From assembly GCF_003351785.1 (NCBI RefSeq), contig NZ_CP031230.1, positions 992,001 to 1,056,000 on the forward strand: a stretch of DNA of 64,000 nt, written 5' to 3'. Source of the DNA: Sporosarcina sp. PTS2304. GTDB lineage: Bacteria; Bacillota; Bacilli; Bacillales_A; Planococcaceae. Shown here one piece after another: positions 1 through 8,346 of this stretch. How positions within the stretch are numbered: the first letter of the stretch is position 1; each line of letters starts with the position of its first letter. The notes under the pieces were generated by a model that searched no databases, was not told where the DNA came from, and worked only from the letters and a program-made list of their open reading frames with translations. The translations under genes and the position numbers were made by a program.

Positions 1-1236
1 CAACAACAAGCAGATGAATTCGGTGTGAAAACAGGAGACGTGTCATTGGATTTCTCACAAGTGCAAAAGAGAAAACATCAAATTGTCGATCAATTGCATG
101 CTGGTATTAAAGGCTTGATGAAAAAAGGAAAAATAGATGTCTACCACGGAACGGGTAGAATTTTAGGTGCGTCCATTTTTTCCCCGATGCCAGGCACGAT
201 TTCAGTAGAGATGGACAATGGCGAAGAAAATGAAATATTAATTTTGAAAAACTTATTAATTGCGACAGGCTCAAAACCGCGTACACTTCCGGGGCTCGAA
301 CTGGATGAAACGCACGTGCTGTCTTCTGATGGAGCTTTAGTTATGAATGCGCTTCCATCTTCCATGACAATTATAGGGGCAGGTGTGATCGGCATCGAAT
401 GGGCTTCCATGCTGACTGATTTTGGTGTGAACGTGACAGTGCTTGATCGATTGGATCATATTTTACCGACGGAAGATCGTGAAGTGTCCGTTGCGATGAA
501 GAAAGCATTGGAAAAGCGCGGTGTCACGTTTATTTTAGGGGCTGCGATTGATACGGAATCTCTTGAAAAAGCCGAGACGGTGACGATTTCGTATACAGTA
601 GACGGAGCGACACATTCGATTAGTAGTGATAAGATTCTCGTTTCTGTCGGACGTTCGGCAGTAGTCGATGATATCGGTTTGGCGAATACGGAAATTCAAG
701 TGGAAAACGGTTTCATTCAGACGAACAAAACCTATCAGACGAAAGACGATCATATTTATGCGATTGGTGATGTGATCGGCGGTCTTCAACTCGCTCATGT
801 GGCGGAGCATGAAGGACTTCACGCGGTGGAACATATGGCAGGACGTAAAGTCGAACCGATTGATTATGAGATGGTTCCCCGGTGCGTCTACTCCTATCCT
901 GAAACCGCTGCTGTAGGATTAACGGAACAGCAAGCACGCGATCAAGGCTATGAAGTGAAGATCGGGAAATTCCCTTTCCAAGCAAATGGCAAGGCATTGG
1001 TGAATGGTCATGCGGATGGTTTCGTGAAACTCGTTACGGATCAGCAAACCAACGATATTCTCGGTGTTCATATGATGGGGGCGCACGTCACGGACCTCAT
1101 CTCAGAAGCGGGATTAGCGATGGTCATGAATGCGATTCCTTGGGAAGTTTCTTCTATGATACATCCCCACCCTACATTATCAGAAGCGTTCGGTGAAGCG
1201 GCGTTGGCAGTAGAAGGACTCGCCATTCACATGTAA
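1..1236 (+). CDS. lpdV: Dihydrolipoyl dehydrogenase (E3) of the branched-chain 2-oxoacid dehydrogenase complex, 5' partial
   Basis: E3 reoxidises the dihydrolipoyl groups of the E2 subunit with FAD and passes electrons to NAD+. The reading frame is open from the first base, so the gene enters from outside the window and about 411 codons of a usual ~470 are present. The N-terminal FAD site and the redox-active disulfide (CxxxxC) lie outside. Seen here are the NAD-binding GAGVIGIEWASML, the second FAD motif AIGDVIGGLQLAHVAEHEG and the C-terminal dimerisation domain with the catalytic HPHPTLSEAFGEA. The stop is followed after a few bases by the bkdAA ribosome binding site, so it is one operon with bkdAA-bkdAB-bkdB, in the B. 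subtilis order. That neighbourhood makes it the bkd-specific E3 rather than the pyruvate dehydrogenase one. Confidence 0.93.
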   Translation, partial: QQQADEFGVKTGDVSLDFSQVQKRKHQIVDQLHAGIKGLMKKGKIDVYHGTGRILGASIFSPMPGTISVEMDNGEENEILILKNLLIATGSKPRTLPGLELDETHVLSSDGALVMNALPSSMTIIGAGVIGIEWASMLTDFGVNVTVLDRLDHILPTEDREVSVAMKKALEKRGVTFILGAAIDTESLEKAETVTISYTVDGATHSISSDKILVSVGRSAVVDDIGLANTEIQVENGFIQTNKTYQTKDDHIYAIGDVIGGLQLAHVAEHEGLHAVEHMAGRKVEPIDYEMVPRCVYSYPETAAVGLTEQQARDQGYEVKIGKFPFQANGKALVNGHADGFVKLVTDQQTNDILGVHMMGAHVTDLISEAGLAMVMNAIPWEVSSMIHPHPTLSEAFGEAALAVEGLAIHM

Positions 1237-1250
1237 AGGAGGAAATGGTT

Positions 1251-2255
1251 TTGAACAATCGACATATTGAATTAGGATTGACAGATGAAGATGTGTTGCA
1301 AATGTATGAAAAGATGTTGATGGCCCGTCGTTTAGATGAACGGATGTGGCTGCTTAACCGTGCGGGCAAAATTCCGTTCGTTATTTCATGTCAAGGACAA
1401 GAAGCGGCACAAGTAGGCGCGGCTTTTGCGCTGGATAATGAAAAAGATTGGATCGCACCGTATTATCGGGATATGGGGATTGTTTTGCACTTTGGCATGA
1501 CACCGAAAGAGTTGATGCTGTCGGCTTTCGCGAAAGCTGAAGATCCGAACTCGGGCGGGCGCCAAATGCCTGGACATTTCGGACAGCGAAAAAACCGTAT
1601 TATTACAGGATCTTCTCCCGTCACCACACAATTACCGCATGCAGTCGGTGTTGCACTTGCTGCCAAAATGAATAAAGAAGATTTCATCACATTCGTCACG
1701 CTTGGAGAAGGCTCTTCCAATCAAGGAGACTTCCATGAAGGGATGAACTTCGCTGGTGTGCATAAATTGCCGACTGTTATTATGGTGGAAAACAATAAAT
1801 ATGCGATTTCCGTTCCAGTCGACAAACAAATCGCGTGTGAGCACGTATCCGATCGTGCTATTGGCTATGGAATGCCAGGTGTCACGGTTGACGGCACCGA
1901 TCCATTAACTGTCTATGAAGCGGTGAAAGAAGCGGCAGATCGTGCGAGAGGCGGAGAGGGTCCAACGTTAGTCGAAGCGGTTTGTTATCGATTAACTGCC
2001 CACTCTTCTGACGATGACCAGCGCTTGTATCGAGATGCGGAAGAACTGGAGCAGGAAAAGAAACTCGATCCATTACTGACATTCATTCAGTACTTGCAAG
2101 AGCAGGATGTATTAACGGATGAGCTGCAAAATGAAATCGAAGAACGCGTGAAATTATTAGTTGATGAAGCGACTGAATATGCAGAGTTGGCTCCTTATGC
2201 ACGTCCTGAACATGCATTGCGACATGTGTATGATGAAGAAGGAGGCGAAGCATAA
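1251..2255 (+). CDS. bkdAA: Branched-chain 2-oxoacid dehydrogenase E1 alpha subunit
   Basis: Thiamine-diphosphate-dependent decarboxylase subunit acting on the 2-oxo acids of valine, leucine and isoleucine. The thiamine diphosphate motif is visible as GEGSSNQGDFHEG followed by ENNKYAIS, and the loop RLTAHSSDDDQRLYR is typical of E1 alpha. About 334 residues, normal for the family. I chose the TTG at 1251 because the strong AAAGGAGG at 1235-1242 lies 8 bases upstream of it; an ATG at 1245 is in frame but only 2 bases from that site, so the alternative protein is two residues longer. The stop overlaps the start of bkdAB by one base (TAATG), which suggests translational coupling. Confidence 0.95.
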   Translation: MNNRHIELGLTDEDVLQMYEKMLMARRLDERMWLLNRAGKIPFVISCQGQEAAQVGAAFALDNEKDWIAPYYRDMGIVLHFGMTPKELMLSAFAKAEDPNSGGRQMPGHFGQRKNRIITGSSPVTTQLPHAVGVALAAKMNKEDFITFVTLGEGSSNQGDFHEGMNFAGVHKLPTVIMVENNKYAISVPVDKQIACEHVSDRAIGYGMPGVTVDGTDPLTVYEAVKEAADRARGGEGPTLVEAVCYRLTAHSSDDDQRLYRDAEELEQEKKLDPLLTFIQYLQEQDVLTDELQNEIEERVKLLVDEATEYAELAPYARPEHALRHVYDEEGGEA

Positions 2256-3238
2256 TGGCCGTTCGTTCATTTATAGATGCAATCAATATGGCGATGAGAG
2301 AAGAAATGGAGCGCGATGATCAAGTATTCGTGCTGGGTGAAGATGTGGGGCGTAAAGGCGGCGTATTTAAAGCGACGATCGGCTTATACGATCAGTTCGG
2401 GGAATACCGTTCGCTCGATACACCGCTTGCGGAATCTGCTATTGCAGGGGTCGCGATTGGTGCGGCAATGTATGGGATGCGTCCGATTGCTGAAATGCAG
2501 TTTGCGGATTTTATTATGCCAGCGGTCAACCAAATCGTTTCTGAAGCGGCGAAAATTCGTTATCGTTCGAATAATGATTGGTCTTGTCCGCTTGTCATTC
2601 GTGCGCCATTTGGTGGAGGAGTCCATGGAGCGCTATATCATTCGCAGTCGGTTGAATCGATGTTTGCTTCTACTCCAGGATTGAAAATTGTCATCCCTTC
2701 CACTCCGTACGATGCGAAAGGATTGCTGAAAGCCGCCGTGCGTGACGAAGATCCGGTATTATTTTTCGAGCATAAACGCGCGTATCGATTAATTAAAGGG
2801 GAAGTGCCGGATGAAGAGTACGTGCTACCGATCGGCAAAGCAGATTGTAAGCGCGAAGGAGAAGATTTGACGATCATAACGTATGGTTTATGTGTCCACT
2901 TTGCCCTGCAAGCTGCAGAACGATTAGCGGATGACGGTATTTCTGTTCATATTTTAGATTTGCGTACGGTGTATCCGCTAGATAAAGAAGCAATTATTGA
3001 AGCGGCTTCCAAAACAGGAAAAGTGCTGTTGGTGACAGAAGATAATTTGGAAGGCAGTATAATGAGTGAAGTGTCTGCGATTATTGCAGAACATTGCTTG
3101 TTTGAATTAGATGCACCTATCAAACGTCTGGCGGCGCCTGATGTACCTGCGATGCCGTATGCTCCTACGATGGAAAAATTCTTTATGATGAATCCGGACA
3201 AGGTAGAAAAAGCGGCAAGGGATTTAGCTGAATTTTAA
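2255..3238 (+). CDS. bkdAB: Branched-chain 2-oxoacid dehydrogenase E1 beta subunit
   Basis: Beta subunit of the E1 decarboxylase, 327 residues as in Bacillus. The N-terminal pyrimidine-binding transketolase domain carries GEDVGRKGGVF (near residue 28) and MQFADFI; the C-terminal transketolase domain carries DLRTVYPLDKEAI and LLVTEDNLEGS. The start codon shares a base with the bkdAA stop and is preceded by GGAGGCG. It forms an alpha2-beta2 tetramer with BkdAA and docks on the E2 core encoded next. There is a 50-base gap before bkdB with its own good ribosome binding site. Confidence 0.95.
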   Translation: MAVRSFIDAINMAMREEMERDDQVFVLGEDVGRKGGVFKATIGLYDQFGEYRSLDTPLAESAIAGVAIGAAMYGMRPIAEMQFADFIMPAVNQIVSEAAKIRYRSNNDWSCPLVIRAPFGGGVHGALYHSQSVESMFASTPGLKIVIPSTPYDAKGLLKAAVRDEDPVLFFEHKRAYRLIKGEVPDEEYVLPIGKADCKREGEDLTIITYGLCVHFALQAAERLADDGISVHILDLRTVYPLDKEAIIEAASKTGKVLLVTEDNLEGSIMSEVSAIIAEHCLFELDAPIKRLAAPDVPAMPYAPTMEKFFMMNPDKVEKAARDLAEF

Positions 3239-3288
3239 TTGGACTCAGCAAAAATCATGAATGCAATTGATTCTAAGGAGGCATACAA

Positions 3289-4620
3289 ATGGGCGTCGAA
3301 AAAATCACTATGCCGAAATTGGGCGAGAGTGTAACAGAAGGTACTATTGAAAAGTGGCTAGTCCAACCAGGGGATGTAGTCGCTAAATACGATTCATTAG
3401 CTGAAGTCACGACAGATAAAGTAACGGCGGAAATTCCTTCTTCGTTTGCGGGAACGATTACAGAAATCGTCGCAAAAGAAGGCGACACAATCGAAGTTGG
3501 AGAAACGGTTTGTTTGATTGAAATAGAAGGTCAGTCAGCTGTTTCCGAACAAGTGTCTGAACAGTCATCAGAAGAACCAGAAGAAGCAGGCGAAGTGCCA
3601 AAACCTGAGACAAAACCGCAACCTCAATCGCAACCAAAAACACAAGGTAAAGCGGCAGGTCGATTTTCGCCGGCGGTTCTGAAATTGTCGCAAGAACACG
3701 GCATCGACTTGGCGAATGTAGCAGGCACGGGACGCGAAGGAAGAATTACGCGGAAAGATATATTGGCGTTTATCGATAATCCGACAGTCGCGCAACCTTC
3801 TGAAGAGCCTGCCAAAACACCGAATGAACAGCCACCGGCACAGAAGGACATTGCGGAGTTTGATACAGAGAAGTCTGGTTTCGAACAAAACGTGACGCCG
3901 CATGTGCAGTTGGAAAATGGAGATATTGAAATTCCGGTGACGAGTGTGCGCCGGGCGATCGCAAAAAACATGGTGCGTTCTGTAACTGAAGCACCTCATG
4001 CGTGGACGATGATTGAAGTGGACGTCACCGATCTTGTCGCATTGCGTGATAGTGTCAAAGAAGACTTCAAACAAAAAGAAGGCTTTAATTTAACATACTT
4101 TGCCTTTTTCATTAAAGCAGTTTCGCAAGCGTTGAAAGAGTTTCCTGCCGTTAATTCAATGTGGGCAGGCGATACGATTGTCATGAAAAAAGATGTGAAT
4201 ATATCGATTGCCGTGGCGACAGATGAAGCGCTCTATGTGCCTGTCATTAAGCAAACGGATGAAAAAACGATTAAAGCATTGGCGCGTGACATTCACGAAT
4301 TGGCGGGTAAAGTGCGTAACGGCAAGTTGCAAGCGAAAGATATGCAAGGCGGGACGTTTACGGTCAATAATACTGGTTCGTTCGGTTCGGTGCAGTCGAT
4401 GGGGATCATCAATTATCCGCAAGCAGCGATTTTACAAGTTGAAACAATCGTCAAGCGCCCGGTCGTAATGAATAATGGCATGGTCGCTGTCCGTGATATT
4501 GTCAACTTGTGTTTATCACTTGATCATCGTGTGTTGGATGGGCTAGTCTGCGGACGTTTCTTAGCTCGTGTGAAAGAATTGCTGGAGAATATGTCTAAAG
4601 ATACGACGTCATTGTATTGA
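3289..4620 (+). CDS. bkdB: Branched-chain 2-oxoacid dehydrogenase E2, dihydrolipoamide acyltransferase
   Basis: Core acyltransferase that moves the branched acyl group from lipoate to CoA. Domain order: lipoyl domain at about residues 4-78 with the lipoylated lysine in EVTTDKVTAEIPS; an acidic Pro/Gln-rich linker (about 85-120); a peripheral-subunit-binding domain (about 122-162, SPAVLKLSQEHGI and GTGREGRITRKDIL); a second Pro-rich linker; and a catalytic domain ending in LSLDHRVLDG, which contains the active-site His and Asp. 443 residues, close to the Bacillus length. Preceded by AAGGAGG. A terminator-like hairpin follows, so this is the last gene of the operon. Confidence 0.95.
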   Translation: MGVEKITMPKLGESVTEGTIEKWLVQPGDVVAKYDSLAEVTTDKVTAEIPSSFAGTITEIVAKEGDTIEVGETVCLIEIEGQSAVSEQVSEQSSEEPEEAGEVPKPETKPQPQSQPKTQGKAAGRFSPAVLKLSQEHGIDLANVAGTGREGRITRKDILAFIDNPTVAQPSEEPAKTPNEQPPAQKDIAEFDTEKSGFEQNVTPHVQLENGDIEIPVTSVRRAIAKNMVRSVTEAPHAWTMIEVDVTDLVALRDSVKEDFKQKEGFNLTYFAFFIKAVSQALKEFPAVNSMWAGDTIVMKKDVNISIAVATDEALYVPVIKQTDEKTIKALARDIHELAGKVRNGKLQAKDMQGGTFTVNNTGSFGSVQSMGIINYPQAAILQVETIVKRPVVMNNGMVAVRDIVNLCLSLDHRVLDGLVCGRFLARVKELLENMSKDTTSLY

Positions 4621-4640
4621 TGAAATGGTGTATAAAAGGT

Positions 4641-4687
4641 GCTGTCCAGAAAGTCAGATTCGTCTGATTTTCTGCGACGGCTTTTTT
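4641..4687 (+). terminator. Rho-independent terminator after bkdB
   Basis: A long imperfect hairpin with arms GCTGTCCAGAAAGTCAGA and TCTGATTTTCTGCGACGGC around a small ATTCG loop, followed by a T run. It lies 20 bases after the bkdB stop. Several G-T pairs and a bulge are present. Confidence 0.75.
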
Positions 4688-4712
4688 ATGCTTCTAAAAA
4701 AACTATCGGATC

Positions 4713-5008
4713 TCGTCTGCTACTTCATGTTCGTTTTTTAGATGGAATAAGGCTGACTTGAAGAGTCATGCGGCTTACGCTTCCAGACGATACGCTTTCC
4801 GGAGGGGACGCGGCGGATCGTCAAGCGTTGCGAGTTACACCTGTCAAGTGCAAAGATGTGCTGCTTCTCGCTGCGCTTCACTCGCAAAAGCCATCCTTCA
4901 CAACGGCTTTCCCTTATCCTCCCGGAGTCGATCGTCTGTAAGCTCCAAGCCGTAATTAGTGTGTGCAAGACAGTTTGATTACTCTTTGTATGTAGTGAAG
5001 ACTACGTG
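4713..5008 (+). repeat. Palindromic repeat, type A copy 1 (with internal module)
   Basis: Non-coding unit containing ACGCTTCCAGACGAT, CTTTCCGGAGGGGACGCGG and a partner arm CCTCCCGGAGTCGATCGTC, so the unit can fold on itself. Between the arms is a module of about 65 bp with AAGTGCAAAGATGTGCTG and CGCTTCACTCGCAAAAGCC. It ends with GTGTGCAAGACAG and ATTACTCTTTGTA. The same layout occurs at 5014-5250 (without the module) and 25765-26022. Open frames through it are by-products of repeat composition. Confidence 0.8.
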
Positions 5009-5013
5009 GGCTT

Positions 5014-5250
5014 GTCTGCTACTTCATGTTCGTTTATTAGATGGAGTGAAGCTGACTTGAAGAGTCCTGTGGCTTACGCTTCCAGACGATACGCTTTCCG
5101 GAGGGGACGCGGCGGACCCCGCAAAAGAGCGCTGCGGGTTACGCCTGTCGTCCTGATCCTCCCGGAGTCGATCGTCTTCCAGCGCAAGCCGAAACTTAGT
5201 GTGTGCAAGACAGGTTGATCACTCTTTGTAGTTGGTGAGAACCATGTAGA
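5014..5250 (+). repeat. Palindromic repeat, type A copy 2 (module absent)
   Basis: Direct repeat of the preceding unit: both begin with TCTGCTACTTCATGTTCGT and share GCTTCCAGACGATACGCTTT and CTCCCGGAGTCGATCGTC. The 65-bp internal module is missing and GGACCCCGCAAAAGAGCGC stands in its place. It ends with ACTTAGTGTGTGCAAGAC and GATCACTCTTTGTA. Confidence 0.8.
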
Positions 5251-5302
5251 ATTGTCTGATACAATCTGACCGTTTTTGAAGTTAAAAAGCGGTGAAGTGT
5301 TG

Positions 5303-5423
5303 CTAGCTACTATGACTGTTTCGATGGGCTGCGTGGAAAAAGCAATAACTATATATATTCAGTCAGGCAATCTAAAGCTTCACCCATTCTGTTCAGAAAG
5401 CTGAACTTACCATACTCTATTTC
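5303..5423 (+). repeat. Linker joining type A and type B repeats
   Basis: About 120 bases containing GCTACTATGACTGTTTCGAT, GGAAAAAGCAATAACT and ACTTACCATACTCTATT. A close copy lies at 26031-26151, again between an A unit and the B units. This shows that A, linker and B travel as one composite. Confidence 0.75.
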
Positions 5424-5975
5424 TGGACGAACACGGACTGACTTACGAACACTAAGTCAAGGATTCTCCCGGAAGAACCGGCGACTCCTGGAGGATCAGC
5501 GAGAGCCGTAGCGAAGGACGGCTTTTGCGAGTGAAGCGCAGCGAGAAGGAGCACATCTTTGCACTTGACAGGCGTAATCGCCAATGCACTTTTGGCGAGT
5601 CCGCCGCGCACCCTCAGGAAAGCGTCCGGTACTGTAGGGAGAATCCTAGCACGTACACTCATTTTCTGCACCACCAATGGAAGAGTTACTTATCCTACTC
5701 CAACTTCTGACCGAACACAAACTGACTTCCCGACACAACCTCAAGGGTTCTCCCGGAAGAACCGGCGACTCCTGGAGGATCAGCGAGAGCCGTAGCGAAG
5801 GACGGCTTTTGCGAGTGAAGCGCAGCGAGAAGGAGCACATCTTTGCACTTGACAGGCGTAATCGCCAATGCACTTTTGGCGAGTCCGCCGCGCACCCTCA
5901 GGAAAGCGTCCGGTTCTGTAGGGAGAATCCTAGCACGTACACTCTTTTCTGCACCGCACTTAGTACTTTAATTTA
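5424..5975 (+). repeat. Palindromic repeat, type B, two tandem copies with internal module
   Basis: Two direct copies starting at 5424 and 5707, period 283 bp. Each has outer arms GATTCTCCCGGAAGAACCGG (second copy GGTTCTCCCGGAAGAACCGG) and a CCGGT.CTGTAGGGAGAATCC partner, an inner GACTCCTGGAGGATCA, the module GCGAGAGCCGTAGCGAAGG through ATCTTTGCACTT, and AGTCCGCCGCGCACCCTCAG. Type B is roughly the reverse complement of type A, so the cluster reads A-A-linker-B-B with its two halves inverted relative to each other. The second copy ends just before the promoter of the SAM riboswitch. Confidence 0.8.
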
Positions 5976-5993
5976 GAATTTTCAGATAAATCA

Positions 5994-6020
5994 TTGACAT
6001 TCCGATCGACATTGTATAAT
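5994..6020 (+). promoter_or_regulatory. Sigma-A-type promoter for the S-box leader
   Basis: TTGACA at 5994-5999 and TATAAT at 6015-6020, both perfect consensus but 15 bases apart, which is short. A -10 read two bases later (TAATAT) would give 17. Transcription would begin near 6028, about 45 bases before the riboswitch. Confidence 0.65.
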
Positions 6021-6071
6021 ATAAACTCATTGCTTAGAATGTTTCGTGTTTTCTATTAACTACATATGTAT

Positions 6072-6160
6072 TTCTATCAAGAGAGATGGAGGGACTGGCC
6101 CTATGAAATCTCGGCAACATTATTGTGCCAAATCCAGCAAGCACTGCTTGAAAGATAGAA
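6072..6160 (+). ncRNA. SAM-I (S-box) riboswitch
   Basis: Conserved S-box core: AGAGAGATGGAGGGACTGGC, then CCCTATGAAATCTCGGCAAC, GTGCCAAATCCAGCAAGC and TTGAAAGATAGAA. The closing helix P1 pairs TCTATC (6073-6078) with GATAGA (6154-6159). S-box RNAs bind S-adenosylmethionine and, when occupied, favour the downstream terminator. It controls the MFS transporter at 6294 and probably msrA, which links both to methionine or SAM status. Confidence 0.93.
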
Positions 6161-6205
6161 AGGGTTCATCGATAGTATTCTAAATGAATATGAATCTATG
6201 TTAAC

Positions 6206-6238
6206 GACTCTTTCCCTCTTCGGAAAGGGTCTTTTTTG
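6206..6238 (+). terminator. Intrinsic terminator of the SAM riboswitch
   Basis: Stem GACTCTTTCC / GGAAAGGGTC around CTCTTC, followed by seven T, 46 bases after the aptamer and 55 bases before the transporter start. This is the expression platform. Confidence 0.85.
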
Positions 6239-6293
6239 TTAACGAAAATGTAACCGACATCTAAGAAAAGTAAGCAAGAATGGAGAGAAGAGA

Positions 6294-7556
6294 ATGTTAG
6301 AGAGAATTGGGATTACAAAAAATTTAGGATGGGGCTTTTTCGGTGTCATGCTATTTATGATGGGAGACGGAATTGAAGCGGGTTGGCTCAGTCCATTTCT
6401 AGTAGATAATGGCTTGACGATTCAGCAATCCGCTGCGATATTTACCGTTTATGGGATTTCGATTGCGTTAGCTTCTTGGTTTTCAGGTGTGTGCTCCGAT
6501 GTGTTCGGACCGAAGCGAACGATGATGATCGGTTTGGCGGTGTATATTATCGGTACGGCCGGTTTTATCACATTCGGTTTTCCGACGATGAATTATGAAG
6601 TGATGCTGTTAACGTATTTCATCAAAGGGTTTGGCTATCCTTTGTTTGCCTACTCTTTTCTGACTTGGGTCATTTATAAAACACCAGCGCGGAAACTAAG
6701 CTCTGCCGTTGGTTGGTTCTGGTTTGCTTTTTGTGCAGGGATGATGGTGCTTGGCGCTTGGTATTCAAGTTATGCAATCCAGTATCTTGGCTATATTAAT
6801 ACGCTGTGGAGTTCTATTTTTTGGGTATGTCTTGGTACATTCTTTGCTTTAGTGCTGAATAAAGATACATTTGTGAAGAAAGATGTATCGAATTATCGGG
6901 AAACGATGCGAGAGCTAGTAAAGGGAATAACGATTCTAAAATCAAATCCGCGCGTCGCTGCAGGCGGTGTCGTCCGTGTAATCAATACGTTAAGTGCGTA
7001 TGGGTTCCCTGTTTTCTTACCTATTCACATGGCACAGCATGGAATAGAAACAACGGCTTGGTTGCAATTATGGGGGACGTTTTTTATAGGGAATATTATA
7101 TTTAACTTAGTATTCGGCTTTGTAGGTGACACGTTCGGTTGGAAAAATACGATTATTTGGTTTGGTGGAATCGGCTGCGCTATTTTCACGCCGCTATTAT
7201 TTTATACACCAGTACTGACGAATGGAAGTATTTTGATGACGAGTATCGTTGGATTCATCTGGGGCGGGTTAGTTGCTGGTTTTGTTCCGATTGGTGCATT
7301 AGTTCCTTCGATTGCGGGTGATGAAAAAGGAGCGGCGATGTCTGTGCTCAACTTTGCGGCAGGTTTATCGACATTCGTTGCACCGGCCATTGCGTTAGCT
7401 TTCATCGGTCTAGTCGGAGCCGAAGGAGTTGTATGGATTTTCAGTTTCCTATATGTTGTAAGTGCGGTCATTGTGAAATTCATTCGTGTGCCGGAAGAAG
7501 AGGACATGCGTAAGTCCGTACGCGTATATTCAGAAAGTACAGCACGCGTGGAGTAA
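6294..7556 (+). CDS. MFS transporter under SAM-riboswitch control (RbtT/DalT/CsbX-like)
   Basis: A 420-residue major facilitator with about 12 hydrophobic segments and the family signature GVCSDVFGPKRTMM in the loop between helices 2 and 3. The overall sequence resembles the RbtT/DalT/CsbX polyol-transporter branch, but the substrate cannot be read from the sequence. The S-box RNA upstream says it is expressed when SAM is low, so a role in uptake of methionine or a methionine precursor is a fair inference, against the sugar-alcohol label its family would carry. The ATG at 6294 follows GGAGAGAAGAGA. msrA begins 24 bases after the stop and is probably co-transcribed. Confidence 0.85.
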   Translation: MLERIGITKNLGWGFFGVMLFMMGDGIEAGWLSPFLVDNGLTIQQSAAIFTVYGISIALASWFSGVCSDVFGPKRTMMIGLAVYIIGTAGFITFGFPTMNYEVMLLTYFIKGFGYPLFAYSFLTWVIYKTPARKLSSAVGWFWFAFCAGMMVLGAWYSSYAIQYLGYINTLWSSIFWVCLGTFFALVLNKDTFVKKDVSNYRETMRELVKGITILKSNPRVAAGGVVRVINTLSAYGFPVFLPIHMAQHGIETTAWLQLWGTFFIGNIIFNLVFGFVGDTFGWKNTIIWFGGIGCAIFTPLLFYTPVLTNGSILMTSIVGFIWGGLVAGFVPIGALVPSIAGDEKGAAMSVLNFAAGLSTFVAPAIALAFIGLVGAEGVVWIFSFLYVVSAVIVKFIRVPEEEDMRKSVRVYSESTARVE

Positions 7557-7579
7557 CGCAACAATAGAATGGAAAGGCG

Positions 7580-8119
7580 ATGGTGTCATTGACGACGAAT
7601 AAATTTGAAAAAGCGGTATTCGCAGGTGGGTGTTTCTGGTGTATGGTCAAACCATTTAAAGAATGGCCAGGAATTGAAGATGTCGTTTCAGGCTATATGG
7701 GAGGGCATGTCGACAATCCGACGTATGAAGAAGTGAAAAAAGGGGATTCAGGTCATGTAGAAGTAGTGGAAATCACGTACGATCCGGCCGTTTTCTCGTA
7801 TGAACGATTACTTGACGTGTTTTGGCAACAAATTGACCCGACCGATGCGGAAGGACAATTTCACGATCGCGGTTCATCGTATACGACAGCTATATTCTAC
7901 TCTACTGACGAGCAAAGGAAAATTGCTGAACGATCGAAGGCTGCGTTAGGGGAGAGCGGATTATTTTCAAAGCCGATCGTGACAGCGATCCGACCCGCAG
8001 AGACATTTTATCGCGCGGAAGAGTATCATCAGGATTATTACGAAAAGGAAAAAGAACATTATAAAGACAATCGTGCCCGTTCTGGTCGTGATGAATTTAT
8101 AGCCGCTCATTGGGCATAA
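7580..8119 (+). CDS. msrA: Peptide-methionine (S)-S-oxide reductase
   Basis: Reduces methionine S-sulfoxide, free or in proteins, back to methionine. The catalytic motif GGCFWC is near residue 16, followed by the typical [15 protein letters not shown] and [12 protein letters not shown]; the C-terminal part has EYHQDYYEK. 179 residues, normal for the family. ATG 7580 lies very close to the purine run GGAAAGG, so GTG 7583 or TTG 7589 may be the true start; the protein changes by at most three residues. Its place behind the S-box-controlled transporter fits a methionine-linked operon. Confidence 0.93.
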   Translation: MVSLTTNKFEKAVFAGGCFWCMVKPFKEWPGIEDVVSGYMGGHVDNPTYEEVKKGDSGHVEVVEITYDPAVFSYERLLDVFWQQIDPTDAEGQFHDRGSSYTTAIFYSTDEQRKIAERSKAALGESGLFSKPIVTAIRPAETFYRAEEYHQDYYEKEKEHYKDNRARSGRDEFIAAHWA

Positions 8120-8122
8120 TAT

Positions 8123-8157
8123 CCCCCCTTCGACAAGTCGATCGAAGGGGGTTTTTG
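8123..8157 (+). terminator. Terminator after msrA
   Basis: Stem CCCCCTTCGA / TCGAAGGGGG around a short loop, then TTTTTG. It begins just past the msrA stop. Confidence 0.85.
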
Positions 8158-8346
8158 TATAGGAAATACTTCCGCTACTCCTTAAAGCTAGTCGAATGAA
8201 TTTGCAATAGTCTTTTTCAAAGTATGAGCTTTTATTTGATTTATGTGAAAATTATATGACAAGTTTTGTTATTCCTCTTTCTTCATTTGTCACACTACGG
8301 TACACTAGAACTATTAATGGTTACAAAAGGGGGAAGTAACACCGTT

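Noticed and set aside
3568-4074. A 168-codon frame opposite bkdB
   Set aside because: Antisense by-product of a highly supported gene with standard domains.
4738-5976. Open frames of 60-99 codons in the first repeat cluster
   Set aside because: They follow the palindromic units in both directions, lack ribosome binding sites and recur wherever the repeat occurs.
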